In this document: positions 35,670 to 44,321 of the stretch, in pieces | How positions within the stretch are numbered: position 1 is the stretch's first letter | Layout: every line of letters starts with the position of its first letter | Assembly (NCBI RefSeq): GCF_900639915.1 | Contig: NZ_CAAAID010000016.1 | Span: forward strand, 1-51,311 | Direction: 5' to 3' | Length of the DNA stretch: 51,311 bases | Origin: Legionella nagasakiensis | GTDB lineage: Bacteria; Pseudomonadota; Gammaproteobacteria; Legionellales; Legionellaceae | Notes under the pieces: model-generated | Database searches by the model: none | Told to the model about the DNA's origin: nothing | What the model saw: only the letters and a program-made list of their open reading frames with translations | Made by a program: the position numbers and the translations under genes

Positions 35670-36956
35670 TTATTGTTGTAACAGTTGCAAAATGAGCTGC
35701 GGTTGAGTATTCGCACGTGCTAACATCGATGCACCCGCTTGTTGCAAGATTTGGTATTTGGCCAAATTCGCACTTTCTTCCGCATAATCCGTATCGACGA
35801 TACGAGAGCGAGACGCTTCAAGCTGGGTAATATCACTCAGATTACGATTGACTGCTGCTTCCAGTTTGGAATTATCCGCCCCCAGTCTGGACAAGGTTTT
35901 CGTCACCGAGGTGATGGCATCTGCAATGCTGTCCAATGCATCATTTGCATCCGTGTCGGTTAAAATATTCATCGCGCCTGCCCCAGCGCCAAGAAGCGTT
36001 GCTGCACGCGCATCAACGAGACTCAAAGACACAGGCGCACTGGTTCCAAGATAAATACTAATGGTTTGCGGATCTCCTGAATTGGGGTCCAAATGCTCGC
36101 CTGCGACACCACCCCAGGCTGCCCAGTTAGCCCACTCAGCCCATTCATCATCGGCAAGATTCGTCAAGGCCGTTTCCAGAGCAGTATCAAGATCGGTAAC
36201 AACACCTGCTGCATCGGCACCAGCACCGCCTGCAACATCACCACCAATCCCCTCAATCAGCGCAACCAGCGCCCCGGTAATACCGGCTTGTAATTCAGCA
36301 GTCATTCCCGTAACACCGGAGGTTTCGTTGGTCACAAGCGCTGTCAATGCAGCAGTTTCATTACCACCACCATCCGTATACAAAGCCAACTGCGCGGCAA
36401 CAGCGTCCCTGGCATCTTGACCAGCATTACCGTCACCTGCAGCCGTAGCCGCCTGTGCCAAGGAAGCATACAAATCATTGAGAATGTTCGTTGCAGCAGT
36501 AACAACGGTAGGATTCACGGCATCAGCCTGATTAGCGACATTCAACAAGGCGACTCCATTAAACTCCGTTGTATTAGCCACATTATCCAATTCTGCCAAA
36601 AGGGCAACAAACTCATTATTTAAATTATCACGGTCACTGGCAGAATACGTTCCAGATGCTGCCTGAGAAGCGAGCTGACTCATGCGCTGCAATGAACCAA
36701 GGGTGGCATTCAACGCTGTTTCAGCGGTCTGCAACAGGGAAATACCGTCGTTACCATTACGAACGCCCTGTTTATAACTGTTAACTTTAGTTTCCAGTCC
36801 CGCAGCGATGGCAAGTCCGGCCGCATCATCTTTCGAACTTAAAATACGAATCCCCGTTGACAAGCGGTTAATGGTTGCAGACATTTTGTCCTGCGTCTGG
36901 TTCATATAACGTTGTGCCGTTAATGAAGCCATATTAGTATTAATTGAGAGTGCCAT
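35670..36956 (-). CDS. fliC: Flagellin
   Basis: A 428-aa filament subunit. The conserved N-terminal D0/D1 (MALSINTNMASLTAQRYMNQ to about residue 140) and C-terminal D1/D0 (about 345-428, ending LILQLLQQ) flank an Ala/Gly/Thr-rich variable domain. That domain contains four tryptophans exactly three residues apart (W272, W275, W278, W281), unusual for flagellin. AGGAG precedes the ATG and a sigma-28 promoter lies upstream. As I recall the L. pneumophila FlaA ends, this protein differs at both (MALSI, LLQQ). Confidence 0.94.
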   Translation of the reverse strand: MALSINTNMASLTAQRYMNQTQDKMSATINRLSTGIRILSSKDDAAGLAIAAGLETKVNSYKQGVRNGNDGISLLQTAETALNATLGSLQRMSQLASQAASGTYSASDRDNLNNEFVALLAELDNVANTTEFNGVALLNVANQADAVNPTVVTAATNILNDLYASLAQAATAAGDGNAGQDARDAVAAQLALYTDGGGNETAALTALVTNETSGVTGMTAELQAGITGALVALIEGIGGDVAGGAGADAAGVVTDLDTALETALTNLADDEWAEWANWAAWGGVAGEHLDPNSGDPQTISIYLGTSAPVSLSLVDARAATLLGAGAGAMNILTDTDANDALDSIADAITSVTKTLSRLGADNSKLEAAVNRNLSDITQLEASRSRIVDTDYAEESANLAKYQILQQAGASMLARANTQPQLILQLLQQ

Positions 36957-36988
36957 GGTTTTCTCCTTATTCTAGGCATTCACTTCAT

Positions 36989-37015
36989 CTATCGGGGATT
37001 TAAGATGCAACTTAA
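36989..37015 (-). promoter_or_regulatory. Sigma-28 (FliA) promoter of fliC
   Basis: On the minus strand TTAAGTTG, eleven bases, then CCCGATAG. This matches the FliA consensus TAAAGTTT-N11-GCCGATAA at 6/8 in each box with exact spacing. It lies about 33 bases before the fliC start codon. Confidence 0.85.
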
Positions 37016-37060
37016 ATTTATTTTATGCTCGATGATGTTCAGTCACCGGATCGGTAATTC

Positions 37061-37100
37061 GGTAGCCTGAATAACACGAAGCAATGTCCGGGAAACCCTG
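37061..37100. repeat. REP-like palindromic repeat, copy 2 (diverged)
   Basis: GGTAGCCTGAATAACACGAA followed by GCAATGTCCGGG, a diverged copy of the GGTAGCCTGGATAACGCGAAGC repeat. It lies between flgN and fliC, just upstream of the fliC promoter. Confidence 0.6.
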
Positions 37101-37155
37101 TGCGGCATGATGATATGCAAGAAATTAGGAGCAATCCTTATGAATTAACAAGCGA

Positions 37156-37602
37156 TTACTCTTTTGCCAATTGCCCGGAACGGTCATAAACCGGATCGGC
37201 ATGGATTTTATGTTGTGTGAGAGACGCTAAAATGTCCTTGAGATAACTCAGATTATTATTGATGATGTTATGATTGACGGTCATCAGTTCATTACACTGT
37301 GAAAATTCCTGCTGTAACGTCGACAAGGCTGCAGTTATCTCTTGTTTTTTATGACGCTTAGCAAAGTCTGTAATCCTGCCAAAAACATCGCCTTTATCGG
37401 CCGACAAATCCGGAATACGGTCAAGAGCATGCATTAATTCATTTAAACGCTGTGTGGTTGCTATTTTGTGTATGGCATTTTCTTCGAGTAAATCCAGGCG
37501 ATTCTGGGTAAAATACTCTTGATCCTTGCGCAGCAAATCACTCATTTTACGAATGTTGTGGATGAATTCATTTAATATGGATAACAGCGTCTCATGAGTC
37601 AT
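37156..37602 (-). CDS. flgN: Flagellar export chaperone FlgN
   Basis: A 148-aa helical chaperone for the hook-filament junction proteins FlgK and FlgL. The long coiled-coil pattern and the LLEENAIHKIATTQRLNELM segment fit FlgN. It follows flgM by 37 bases and shares its sigma-28 promoter. Confidence 0.87.
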   Translation of the reverse strand: MTHETLLSILNEFIHNIRKMSDLLRKDQEYFTQNRLDLLEENAIHKIATTQRLNELMHALDRIPDLSADKGDVFGRITDFAKRHKKQEITAALSTLQQEFSQCNELMTVNHNIINNNLSYLKDILASLTQHKIHADPVYDRSGQLAKE

Positions 37603-37639
37603 CGTATTTGCTTACTCCCCAGATAAATAACCCTACACC

Positions 37640-37906
37640 CTAAAAATCATTTATAATATGTTGCGCTAATTGATCAAAATCAATTCTGTAGGCATTAGCG
37701 GCTATTTCATGTTTAAGCTGGCTGATTTGCTTTTCTGAATCAATCTCTTCAGGAGCATTCTTGACCAATTGAATCAAGTAGGCAAGTTGATTGACCTCTG
37801 CTTTGTTTTTTGCCGACTGAGATAGGCCATTCTTGGTAACGGCTGGCGTTACTTCATTTGTTCTTTGTGGAAACCCGATGGGGTTGTTGTTGTCTATCGT
37901 AGTCAT
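37640..37906 (-). CDS. flgM: Anti-sigma-28 factor FlgM
   Basis: An 88-aa protein. The ATG at 37906 (MTTIDNNNPIGF) follows GGAGGG by a few bases; the longer frame upstream lacks similarity. The C-terminal FliA-binding half is typical: EVNQLAYLIQLVKNAPEEIDSEK and LKHEIAANAYRIDFDQLAQHII. FlgM holds FliA until the hook is complete and is then exported. A sigma-28 promoter makes it self-regulated. Confidence 0.93.
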   Translation of the reverse strand: MTTIDNNNPIGFPQRTNEVTPAVTKNGLSQSAKNKAEVNQLAYLIQLVKNAPEEIDSEKQISQLKHEIAANAYRIDFDQLAQHIINDF

Positions 37907-37946
37907 CTTGCCCTCCATCCAACTCAAACCAGCGCCACCTATAGGT

Positions 37947-37973
37947 ATATCGGGGAAATAAAACAAAACTTAA
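37947..37973 (-). promoter_or_regulatory. Sigma-28 (FliA) promoter of flgMN
   Basis: On the minus strand TTAAGTTT, eleven bases, then CCCGATAT: 7/8 and 6/8 to the FliA consensus with the exact N11 spacing. The layout is the same as the fliC promoter. Confidence 0.85.
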
Positions 37974-38003
37974 ATCTGATTGTTTACCCTTTGCTTCTTA
38001 ACC

Positions 38004-38080
38004 CGGTAGCCTAGATAACGCGAAGCGATATCCGGGAAACCCTAGGCACTTATACCTGGTTAACGCAGGCGTTAACCAGG
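38004..38080. repeat. Pair of REP-like palindromes in inverted order, downstream of flgJ
   Basis: The first unit (38004-38043) reads GGTAGCCTAGATAACGCGAA then GCGATATCCGGG. The second (38055-38080) is a perfect 12-bp inverted repeat CCTGGTTAACGC / GCGTTAACCAGG with a 2-base centre, and its outer edge CCAGGCTACC is the repeat's end in reverse. Opposed units of this kind resemble a BIME. It may stop or stabilise the flgIJ transcript. Confidence 0.7.
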
Positions 38081-38086
38081 CTACCA

Positions 38087-39013
38087 TTAGACATACTTCA
38101 TAACACCTAATTGCTCAATTAACTGATTAAATTTCTTGCTCGCAAAAATCTCCATGATTTTTTCAGCGTATCGTTCATCAGTCGCGTAATGAGCATTTTG
38201 CAATGATTGAGCAAATTGCTCAGGGTTCGAGGCTACTTTTAAGGCATCTCTATATCGCTCATTGTGCTTTAAAAAATTAACATAGTCGAGAAAACTCTCG
38301 CGAAATGAATCATAAGCCCGAAATTTTGATGTTTCTTTTACGAGAACCCCATCTTGCTGTTCAATGGTCTCTAAGGACGTCATGTTATCCTGCCAACTCT
38401 TATCAGCCTTAATATTAAACAAATTATGCGTCGTACGTCCATTCTTATGAGCAAGGATATTTTTACCCCAATTGGTTTCTAATGCAGCCTGAGCCAGAAG
38501 AAATCTGGGATCGGAATTAAGCAACTGGGCCGCAGCCTTGGCATCCGACCAAAGGGATTTAATAAAATCAACCGCACTGTCGAATTGAGACTTCACTGGC
38601 GTTAATTCAGTCGTTTGACTGTTCTGCATCATTTGCCGGAATGGCTTGGGAATCACTTTTTGCAGATTTTCTTCTTCCTCAGTTTTAATTTGAGTACTTC
38701 CTTGTGTTTTACTCAGATAATTTTCAATATTTTTCGCCAACCCAATGCCTGATTTAGACATGACTAAAGCAAGTTGTTTATCAAATAAATCCTCATAAAA
38801 AGACCCTTCCTCACTCGACATAAGGCCGCTGGCAAACTCCTTATTGCTATCACGCATGCTTTTAATCAGCATTTGCAACAAAAGAGACTCAAATTGCTCA
38901 GCGACTTCTTTTTGCGCCATATCCGGATTGTTTTTGTACTTGTGCCGCAGTGCTTCCAAGCCTTGAATATTCGTGTATAACCCTGGGTCATTTAATTTAA
39001 TATTATCCTGCAT
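38087..39013 (-). CDS. flgJ: Peptidoglycan hydrolase and rod-cap protein FlgJ
   Basis: A 308-aa two-domain protein. The N-terminal rod-cap domain (residues 1-95: QFESLLLQMLIKSMRDSNKEF) is followed by a linker and a GH73-type glucosaminidase (about 145-300) with the catalytic Glu179 in AQAALETNWGK. It opens peptidoglycan for the rod. It follows flgI by nine bases. Confidence 0.95.
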   Translation of the reverse strand: MQDNIKLNDPGLYTNIQGLEALRHKYKNNPDMAQKEVAEQFESLLLQMLIKSMRDSNKEFASGLMSSEEGSFYEDLFDKQLALVMSKSGIGLAKNIENYLSKTQGSTQIKTEEEENLQKVIPKPFRQMMQNSQTTELTPVKSQFDSAVDFIKSLWSDAKAAAQLLNSDPRFLLAQAALETNWGKNILAHKNGRTTHNLFNIKADKSWQDNMTSLETIEQQDGVLVKETSKFRAYDSFRESFLDYVNFLKHNERYRDALKVASNPEQFAQSLQNAHYATDERYAEKIMEIFASKKFNQLIEQLGVMKYV

Positions 39014-39022
39014 ACGATATCC

Positions 39023-40213
39023 TTATATGACTTCTAAATCAGCATGCAATGCTCCCGCCTGCTTAATGGCTTCTAAAATGGAAATCAGATCCCCAGGAGC
39101 CACACCCACTTTATTGAGGGCGTTGACAATTTCTTTGAGTGATGGCCCAGGGGCAAAGACAAAAGCGCGCCCTTTTTGCTGATCAATTTTGACATCAGAA
39201 TCCTTACCTTGCACCGTTCGTCCATCAGAAAAAGGTCCGGGCTGACTCACAAACGGCGTTTCCGATACAGAAATGGATAAATTGCCATGAGAAATGGCAA
39301 TGGGTGAAATTGTTACATCTTGTCCTACCACGATGGTTCCGGAACGAGAATTTACCACCACACGGGCAGCAGACTCACCAGGCATAACTTTTAGATTCTC
39401 AAGATCTGAAATAAAGCTGACGTAACTATTGCGCTTCAGATAATTTCCCTTTGAGGTGCTGTAATTGCTTCCTGCCTGCACTGCAACAGCACCTGCATCC
39501 AGTGGCTGCGCCGCTTTGTACCCCAACTCTCTATTAATGGTTTCTGCAATCCGCCGGGCGGTTGTGAAATCCGGATTATTAAGCTCAAATACAATGACAC
39601 CGTTGTGAACATAAGGAGACTCAATCGTTTTTTCAACCGTCGCGCCATTGGCAATACGGCCCGATGCCGTGACATTAACCGTTACCTTAGAGCCATCAGC
39701 ACCGCGCGCACCAAACCCTGAGACAACAACATTCCCCTGGGCCATGGCATAAACCTGATTGTCTGCACCCCGCAACGGTACCATCAGCAAAGTCCCTCCC
39801 CGTAAACTCGGCGCATTCCCCAAAGAAGAAATGGTGACATCGATCTTTTGTCCGATACGGGCAAAAGGGGGCAACATAGCACTGACACTGACTGCGGCAA
39901 CATTTCTAAGCTGAACATTTTTGCCGGCAGGCAAGCGAATGCCAAATTGCAGCAGCATATTACGGAACGTTTGATCGGTGAAGGGAGCCTGCGCTGTACG
40001 ATCGCCCGTTCCATCAAGCCCAACCACCAAACCATAGCCAACCAGTTGGTTTTCTCGCACACCAGCCAGTGTCGTAATGTCTTTAATACGTGCTGCCTGA
40101 CTATTTACGGCGATTAAGACAACCATAAATAAAACAATAAAAACCTTATTCAACCATGGAATAAACTGGAGCGAAGTGCCATTTTTTATTGTTTTAATAA
40201 GCTCTAACGCCAT
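39023..40213 (-). CDS. flgI: Flagellar P-ring protein FlgI
   Basis: A 396-aa periplasmic ring protein with a hydrophobic signal (VFIVLFMVVLIAVNSQAA) and the diagnostic RIKDITTLAGVRENQLVGYGLVVGLDGTGDRT. AKNVQLRNVAAVSVSAMLPPFA-type and PLRGADNQVYAMAQGN motifs follow. The N-terminal extension before the signal is longer than usual. It is led by its own sigma-54 promoter. Confidence 0.96.
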   Translation of the reverse strand: MALELIKTIKNGTSLQFIPWLNKVFIVLFMVVLIAVNSQAARIKDITTLAGVRENQLVGYGLVVGLDGTGDRTAQAPFTDQTFRNMLLQFGIRLPAGKNVQLRNVAAVSVSAMLPPFARIGQKIDVTISSLGNAPSLRGGTLLMVPLRGADNQVYAMAQGNVVVSGFGARGADGSKVTVNVTASGRIANGATVEKTIESPYVHNGVIVFELNNPDFTTARRIAETINRELGYKAAQPLDAGAVAVQAGSNYSTSKGNYLKRNSYVSFISDLENLKVMPGESAARVVVNSRSGTIVVGQDVTISPIAISHGNLSISVSETPFVSQPGPFSDGRTVQGKDSDVKIDQQKGRAFVFAPGPSLKEIVNALNKVGVAPGDLISILEAIKQAGALHADLEVI

Positions 40214-40254
40214 TGAAATTCCAGATTAATCAATTTCCTAACCTAATAACCTTA

Positions 40255-40286
40255 CAGCCTGGATAGCGCGAAGCGATATCCAGGAA
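40255..40286. repeat. REP-like palindromic repeat, copy between flgL and flgI
   Basis: CAGCCTGGATAGCGCGAAGC then GATATCCAGG. The arms CCTGGATAGCGC and GCGATATCCAGG pair at 11 of 12 positions around GAA. It sits between the flgI sigma-54 promoter and the flgI start, so it would be in the flgI leader RNA. Confidence 0.7.
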
Positions 40287-40317
40287 TCAAAACTCACTTA
40301 ACTCTTTAAGTCTATCC

Positions 40318-40335
40318 AAGCAATTTTCATGCCAG
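40318..40335 (-). promoter_or_regulatory. Sigma-54 promoter of flgIJ
   Basis: On the minus strand CTGGCATGAAAATTGCTT, with the -24 GG and -12 GC separated by exactly ten bases. It is just downstream of the flgL stop codon and about 105 bases before flgI. Confidence 0.8.
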
Positions 40336-41568
40336 TTAACTATTCCAGCGATTCAACAAAGCAAAAAATGTTTCCTGAATTCTCAAATAACTTTGCTGAG
40401 TCACTTGGATAGCAGCTAATTTTTGTGACAAATCGGCAATCACCTGCGCCATATCCGCATCTGACAATTTACCCAAAAGAATTTTTTGTTCCGTAACAAC
40501 ATTTTCAGTAAATAGCTTTTGATCATCGATGGTTTTGGCACGATTACCCAATTCATTTAGCCTTAACTGCAAATGATTGAATATTTGTTGCATGGAAGAA
40601 GCATGTTCATTCATTGCCTGATGAAAGTCAGCCTTTTCCTTGGGAGTATTTACAGGCGATTCTAAAGTATCGATTATCGCTTGCAAGGTATTAAATACAT
40701 TTTGTCTGCTGCTGGGTTTAACATTAAATGTGTCCCCAGCATGGGGCTGCCCACTTACCTCGAGGCTAACTCCATTAAATTGAATCACCGCTCCAGGCTG
40801 ATAAACCGGCGCCTCATCAGGCGGAACAGGAATAACCTGGCCAGATTCCTGGCCTGTCACTTTATAAGCCAGTTTTCCACTGTCATTTACAATAAAGGTG
40901 ATGGTGTATTCATCAGGAATATAATTGGTTAAAGCCTGGCCTGAGCTAATAACGCCTGTACCCGTATTATTTATAACATCTGCACTGACTGAAAACGTCC
41001 CATTTCCTAGAAAAATATCCCCAAAAACAAGATAACCTGAATCATGATAAGTGATAGCCTGATCGCCACCGATGGGAATCATGAATGCTTCCTGGCTTCC
41101 CTGATATTCAAAACCGGATGCACCTAATTGATAAGCAGGTGTCTTTGTATTAAGACCTGAAAAAATATAATCACGATTACCATCCTGAGCATTGGCAATC
41201 ATCAGCAAGCTGTTTAAATGCCCTCTTAATTGCTCCGCAATATTTTTTTTATCCTCTTCGCTCGTTACGTCACTGCGCGCACGTTGCATCAGCTGCTGTA
41301 TCTGGCCGACGAGATTGACTCCCTCCTGCAAATGAGAAAAAGCCAATTGCGTTTGGCTTTCTGCCAAAGCATTGTTTAATTCAAACGATTTCTGCTGTTG
41401 CAAGTGCTCTTCGACCGCTCGAATCCGATTGGCCAGCGAGGGGTCATCAGAGGCACGTTGAATTTTTTTCCCATTTGTCGCCTGCAATTGCAATGCTTGT
41501 ATCTGATTAAATTGTTGTGCCATTGCATTCATTTGAAACTTAAATTGACCAACAGTCGGTAGACGCAT
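40336..41568 (-). CDS. flgL: Hook-filament junction protein FlgL
   Basis: A 410-aa junction protein with flagellin-like ends: N-terminal ALQLQATNGKKIQRASDDPSLANRIRAVE and C-terminal DLSQKLAAIQVTQQSYLRIQETFFALLNRWNS. It lies two bases after flgK, as in most flagellar clusters. It is a substrate of the FlgN chaperone. Confidence 0.94.
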   Translation of the reverse strand: MRLPTVGQFKFQMNAMAQQFNQIQALQLQATNGKKIQRASDDPSLANRIRAVEEHLQQQKSFELNNALAESQTQLAFSHLQEGVNLVGQIQQLMQRARSDVTSEEDKKNIAEQLRGHLNSLLMIANAQDGNRDYIFSGLNTKTPAYQLGASGFEYQGSQEAFMIPIGGDQAITYHDSGYLVFGDIFLGNGTFSVSADVINNTGTGVISSGQALTNYIPDEYTITFIVNDSGKLAYKVTGQESGQVIPVPPDEAPVYQPGAVIQFNGVSLEVSGQPHAGDTFNVKPSSRQNVFNTLQAIIDTLESPVNTPKEKADFHQAMNEHASSMQQIFNHLQLRLNELGNRAKTIDDQKLFTENVVTEQKILLGKLSDADMAQVIADLSQKLAAIQVTQQSYLRIQETFFALLNRWNS

Positions 41569-41570
41569 CG

Positions 41571-43508
41571 TTAGCTCCTTGCCAAACCAATAACGGTGTC
41601 AAATATTCGTTTTACCGCTTCGATAATTTGCGCGTTTGCCTGATAAGCTTGTTGAAGTCTTGCAAGATTCATGGTTTCTTCTTCAAGACTCACTGCAGAC
41701 ACCTGATCACGCCTCGCTTCTGCCTGATTTTTTATGATTTCGTTGCTTTCATGCGTCAGGGTTGCAGAATACGTTTTGGAAGCCACATCGCCGCTTAACG
41801 TATGAAATGCCTGATTAAAATTTAACGATCCATGCTCCACTACCCCAGTATTGTATAAATTGGCTAGTAAAAGACCATTGCGATTATCTCCGGAACTGTG
41901 CACATTATAATCGATATTAAATTCATCCCCTGCCTGTACCGTACCACTGATACGAATGCGATAGCCAGGATCAGGAACTATCTCTGTACCATTTGGATCA
42001 TAATCAAGATCGTCTTCAATGATGCTGTCATCATCTGCATTAACCAATCGATATTTATCGGCTGATAAAAACTCAATACGAATCGGTGGACTCAATTGTT
42101 TTGCAACTGCAAATGCTGCTGTATTCGTGTCGATTATTTCTATTGCGCTGATAATCGCATTCCCTGCATTCTGTGGCGACGACTCAGCAATAATAGGTAA
42201 CGCCAATGCCAAATGACTCGAATCCGTCATGCTGACCTGAAAATCACCAGCAGCTCCACGGGTTGGAGCGATGGTAAATTTATCTCCGGCATCAAAATCA
42301 TCATTTTCGATTTTGATGGAAAATCCATCGACATCTATAAAATAAGGATCATCATCAATCTCACCGGTTGCAACGACTTGCATGTCTGATTTACGAATCA
42401 ACCGATATTCGGTTGGACTGTCAAATTCAAGCAGGTAATCACTGGTGGTCAATTGACCTGCATCTTCAATGATAACGGCGATATTACCTTCTCCTTCATT
42501 GGTAGAATGGGCCATCACCCGATTTGTTATGGCCTGTAGAGAGTTAATATCTTTAAATAGATCTTGCCCCAGATTGCCGTTTGCATCGAGGCCCAAATGA
42601 TTCTGGGCGTTAATTTTTTGGGCAAGCACCAAGGCAAGACGCCCTAAAGCATTTTTTGCCTCATCCACAGCCGCTGATTGATAGGAGAGGAGCCCACCGA
42701 TTTCTCCCCCTTGCAGTAAGTGAGTCAGTGAGATGTTTGATTGTGCTGAGGCTATACCAATTTCAAAATGATTCGGTATCTCGGACGATGGATACACAAT
42801 CAATGTTTCTGCCTTATTTCCAAAAACCAAAGGAAGACCATTCTTTAATTGAATGGTTAAACTGCCACTATTGGCATCGGTAGACGTCTCAAAATTAATA
42901 TAGTTTGATAATTCGTTAACGACTTTGTCACGCTGGTCGAGCAATGACAGGCGCTCTTGTGCGGATGAATTGGCCACCTGTTCATTCAATTTGGCAATTT
43001 TTTGTAAAACACTGTTAACGGCAACAACATCTTCTTGTAATAATTGATTAATATTGCTTTGTTCACGATTGAGATTCGTATTCGCATTATTAATTCGGGT
43101 CGCAAGATTTTTTATTTGATATAAATAAGCATTCCTGGAATCCACCGACGCCGGCTGCGAAATAAGCGCATTTAAGGCATTGAGCGATTCATTAATAGAA
43201 CTTGCAATGCCACTGTTTTTATCATCCAGTAAAAATTCAAGACCTTCAAGTGACTGCAAATAAATAGCCGATTTGGCAAACTGACTGCTGCTCTTATGCA
43301 AATTCTGATTCGCCATGGCGTCATACACACGACGAACCTCCGTCAATCTTGCTCCATTCCCATATAAGCCATAAAAAGCTTCCGAGAAATCTGCTGTTCT
43401 TCGACTGTAAAATGGGGTATTTGCATTCGCAATATTTTGACTGGTGACCGCCAGTGCTTTTTGCACAGCCAACAAGCTGCCTATTCCTATGTCTATGAGT
43501 GAACCCAT
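41571..43508 (-). CDS. flgK: Hook-filament junction protein FlgK
   Basis: A 645-aa junction protein. The family N-terminus VQKALAVTSQNIANANTPFYSRR and the C-terminus SAVSLEEETMNLARLQQAYQANAQIIEAVKRIFDTVIGL are clear. The middle has two similar DAGDKFTI/QAGDEFNI blocks. At 645 aa it is longer than E. coli FlgK (547 aa), through the variable domain. Confidence 0.95.
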   Translation of the reverse strand: MGSLIDIGIGSLLAVQKALAVTSQNIANANTPFYSRRTADFSEAFYGLYGNGARLTEVRRVYDAMANQNLHKSSSQFAKSAIYLQSLEGLEFLLDDKNSGIASSINESLNALNALISQPASVDSRNAYLYQIKNLATRINNANTNLNREQSNINQLLQEDVVAVNSVLQKIAKLNEQVANSSAQERLSLLDQRDKVVNELSNYINFETSTDANSGSLTIQLKNGLPLVFGNKAETLIVYPSSEIPNHFEIGIASAQSNISLTHLLQGGEIGGLLSYQSAAVDEAKNALGRLALVLAQKINAQNHLGLDANGNLGQDLFKDINSLQAITNRVMAHSTNEGEGNIAVIIEDAGQLTTSDYLLEFDSPTEYRLIRKSDMQVVATGEIDDDPYFIDVDGFSIKIENDDFDAGDKFTIAPTRGAAGDFQVSMTDSSHLALALPIIAESSPQNAGNAIISAIEIIDTNTAAFAVAKQLSPPIRIEFLSADKYRLVNADDDSIIEDDLDYDPNGTEIVPDPGYRIRISGTVQAGDEFNIDYNVHSSGDNRNGLLLANLYNTGVVEHGSLNFNQAFHTLSGDVASKTYSATLTHESNEIIKNQAEARRDQVSAVSLEEETMNLARLQQAYQANAQIIEAVKRIFDTVIGLARS

Positions 43509-43570
43509 TGTAGCTCCTTTTCAGTCGACCACCTAAAGCCCCCTAGTCTTATTAAATCTTAGCCTAATCT

Positions 43571-44254
43571 TTAATAAGGTGCATACCGATTAAACAATTG
43601 CGTTAAGAGCCCTCCGCGCCTAGCATACCCGGCCTGACCTCTGGAAATGTATTTAATTTGCGCCGCAGCAACACGTTGTGAGGAGACGATGTTATTAGGT
43701 AGTATATCCTCAGGTCGGACAATACCCGTTAACTGGATAAGTTCTCGGCTCTGATTAATGGTCACCCACGACTCTCCTTGCACAACCATACTGTAGTTTG
43801 GCAACACCTGCATGACGGTTACAGAAATCGTCCCGGATAATTTATTGCTTTGATCACTGTCTCCTCTGCCATCAAATCTTTGTTGTGTGTCGGTTTGAAC
43901 TTCAAGAAATGGCATGACTTTGCCAAAAAAAGTCGGGATAGGGTAATCGAGGGTAGCTCGTTTGTCCGTTCTTGTTTTTCCACGCGATTCCCCTCGGGTG
44001 GTTTCTTCCAAACGGATTGTTAATACATCCCCGACACGATGAGCCACTTTATCCTCATAAAGCTGCACTTCAAACCCTTGTTGATAGATGGTTCCTTGCT
44101 TTTTAGGCGGTGGCCGAACATCAACCGGCAAGGCCGCCGGAGTCGGCACATCTGCTATAAACAAAGGCTCACACCCTGCTAAAAACAAGGAAGAAAGCGC
44201 AAAAATGTACTTTATTTTCTCTTGTCCAGGGAATGATCTGCTTTTAAATGACAT
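43571..44254 (-). CDS. flgH: Flagellar L-ring lipoprotein FlgH
   Basis: A 227-aa outer-membrane ring lipoprotein with lipobox LAGC (Cys28). The FlgH pattern RVGDVLTIRLEETTRGES and the conserved LTGIVRPEDILPNNIVSSQRVAAAQIKYISRGQ are present. ATG 44254 is preferred over the GTG directly before it because AGGGA is seven bases upstream. Confidence 0.95.
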   Translation of the reverse strand: MSFKSRSFPGQEKIKYIFALSSLFLAGCEPLFIADVPTPAALPVDVRPPPKKQGTIYQQGFEVQLYEDKVAHRVGDVLTIRLEETTRGESRGKTRTDKRATLDYPIPTFFGKVMPFLEVQTDTQQRFDGRGDSDQSNKLSGTISVTVMQVLPNYSMVVQGESWVTINQSRELIQLTGIVRPEDILPNNIVSSQRVAAAQIKYISRGQAGYARRGGLLTQLFNRYAPY

Positions 44255-44321
44255 CACAGATTCCCTTACAACTCTTTTGCAAAGTCCTTATGGTGAAACA
44301 AGGCCGAGCCAATTGGGGCAT

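Noticed and set aside
36680-36700. Flagellin changed to escape TLR5
   Set aside because: The segment LQRMSQLASQ keeps the Arg and Leu that matter most in Salmonella flagellin, and only neighbouring residues differ, so no claim can be made.
43509-43570. A sigma-28 promoter before flgK (TAAAGATT)
   Set aside because: The -35-like box is good, but no GCCGATAA-like box lies at the required 11-base spacing.
44258-44321. A sigma-54 promoter before flgH (TTGGCTCGGCCTTGT)
   Set aside because: The -12 GC is missing and the spacing is one base short.
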